A stretch of 9,545 nucleotides of DNA, from the NCBI GenBank assembly GCA_946055175.1, contig CAMGET010000026.1, positions 1 through 9,545 on the forward strand, read 5' to 3'. This DNA comes from an uncultured Roseburia sp. GTDB taxonomy: Bacteria > Bacillota > Clostridia > Lachnospirales > Lachnospiraceae. The notes under the pieces were generated by a model that saw only the letters and a program-made list of their open reading frames with translations, did no database searches and was not told the origin of the DNA. Positions 9,217 through 9,545 of the stretch are shown in pieces (position 1 is the first letter of the stretch; the number at the start of each line of letters is the position of its first letter). The position numbers and the translations under genes are program-made.

Positions 9217-9234
9217 CTTTCATCCTCACCTGCG

Positions 9235-9263
9235 AAAAAACGGAGACTCGAAAAAGTCTCCGT
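9235..9263 (-). terminator. Intrinsic terminator after the SH3-domain gene
   Basis: On the minus strand ACGGAGACT pairs perfectly with AGTCTCCGT around a six-base TTTTCG loop, and the second arm runs into a stretch of six T. It begins 11 bases after the stop codon at 9275. It is the strongest terminator in the window and separates the SH3-domain gene from the rluF-like gene. Confidence 0.92.
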
Positions 9264-9274
9264 CTTGTTCTATC

Positions 9275-9545
9275 TTACTGCAGTAAATCGGTTCTGATAT
9301 AACCGGTTTTATTGTTCCATTTCACCTTCGTCCAGCCTTCTGCGTAACTCATAATAACCGTTACTTTTTCACCCTGGTATGCGGTACCGATTTTGGCAGA
9401 ATCCGTACTCATTCCCTCTCGAATATTTATTGACTCCTGAATTGTAATCACAGTTCCTTCCGGTATTGCAGATACTTCCGGTGTTTCCTCTTCCGGTGCT
9501 TCTGATTCCGGTGTTTCAGATTCCGGTGTTTCAGATTCCGTTGTC
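9275..9545 (-). CDS. SH3-domain protein with ETPES repeat linker (N-terminus beyond window)
   Basis: Only the last 89 residues are visible, and the frame is open to the right edge. The first 24 or so are an acidic low-complexity linker built from the five-residue unit ESETP and variants. The rest (about 30-88) is a bacterial SH3 domain: SINIREGMSTDSAKIGTAY, GEKVTV, GWTKVKWNNKTGYI, ending RTDLLQ. Such domains usually bind peptidoglycan and are appended to secreted wall hydrolases, amidases, carboxypeptidases or lipoproteins. An extracytoplasmic, wall-associated protein is therefore likely, but the catalytic part and any signal peptide lie outside the window and cannot be judged. The gene ends in its own strong terminator. 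Confidence 0.85.
   Translation of the reverse strand, partial: TTESETPESETPESEAPEEETPEVSAIPEGTVITIQESINIREGMSTDSAKIGTAYQGEKVTVIMSYAEGWTKVKWNNKTGYIRTDLLQ
9479..9545 (-). repeat. 15-base tandem repeat encoding ESETP units
   Basis: Four consecutive 15-base units begin at 9479, 9494, 9509 and 9524 (plus strand CGGTGTTTCAGATTC and variants), and a partial fifth begins at 9539. The units at 9509 and 9524 are identical, the one at 9494 differs at two positions, and the one at 9479 is more diverged (CGGTGTTTCCTCTTC). The array keeps frame and encodes the Pro/Glu/Thr-rich linker. It may continue beyond the window. Confidence 0.85.

Overview
The window is an ordinary stretch of housekeeping chromosome from a low-GC Gram-positive bacterium. 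It most likely comes from a Clostridia member, probably Lachnospiraceae. That placement is inferred from the run nusB-xseA-xseB-ispA-dxs behind an Asp23-family gene, from strong purine-rich ribosome binding sites, and from the AT-rich promoters; it does not rest on any marker gene. All ten genes lie on the minus strand, so transcription runs from high to low coordinates. No stretch longer than about 100 bases lacks a gene. I see no rRNA, tRNA, CRISPR array, transposon, integrase, riboswitch or origin.

Right to left, in order of transcription: (1) 9275-9545 is the 3' end of a gene for a protein with an acidic ETPES-type repeat linker and a C-terminal bacterial SH3 domain, closed by a strong hairpin terminator at 9235-9263. 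(2) 5053-9216 is a four-gene unit: an RluF-like 23S rRNA pseudouridine synthase, NAD-dependent DNA ligase LigA, the homoserine O-acyltransferase MetA, and an unrecognised acidic 133-residue protein. The gaps are 6-47 bases and contain no terminator. (3) 4574-4951 is a single Asp23/YqhY-like gene with its own extended -10 promoter and a strong terminator. (4) 1-4476 is the operon nusB-xseA-xseB-ispA-dxs, tightly packed with two 4-base stop/start overlaps. Its likely promoter lies partly inside the terminator hairpin of the preceding Asp23-like gene. dxs runs off the left edge.

Functionally, the left operon combines transcription antitermination (NusB), both subunits of exodeoxyribonuclease VII, and two isoprenoid enzymes. 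Dxs makes DXP, the first intermediate of the MEP pathway. IspA condenses the C5 products into farnesyl diphosphate, the precursor of the undecaprenyl carrier used for wall synthesis. The right unit mixes ribosome modification, replication/repair and methionine synthesis. MetA carries Glu at position 111, which in this family predicts acetyl-CoA rather than succinyl-CoA as the acyl donor.

I did not find a novel biological system here. The items most worth a second look are the nested terminator/promoter at 4499-4541, the unrecognised acidic protein at 5053-5454, the MetA specificity residue, and the contrast in ribosome binding sites between xseA and xseB.
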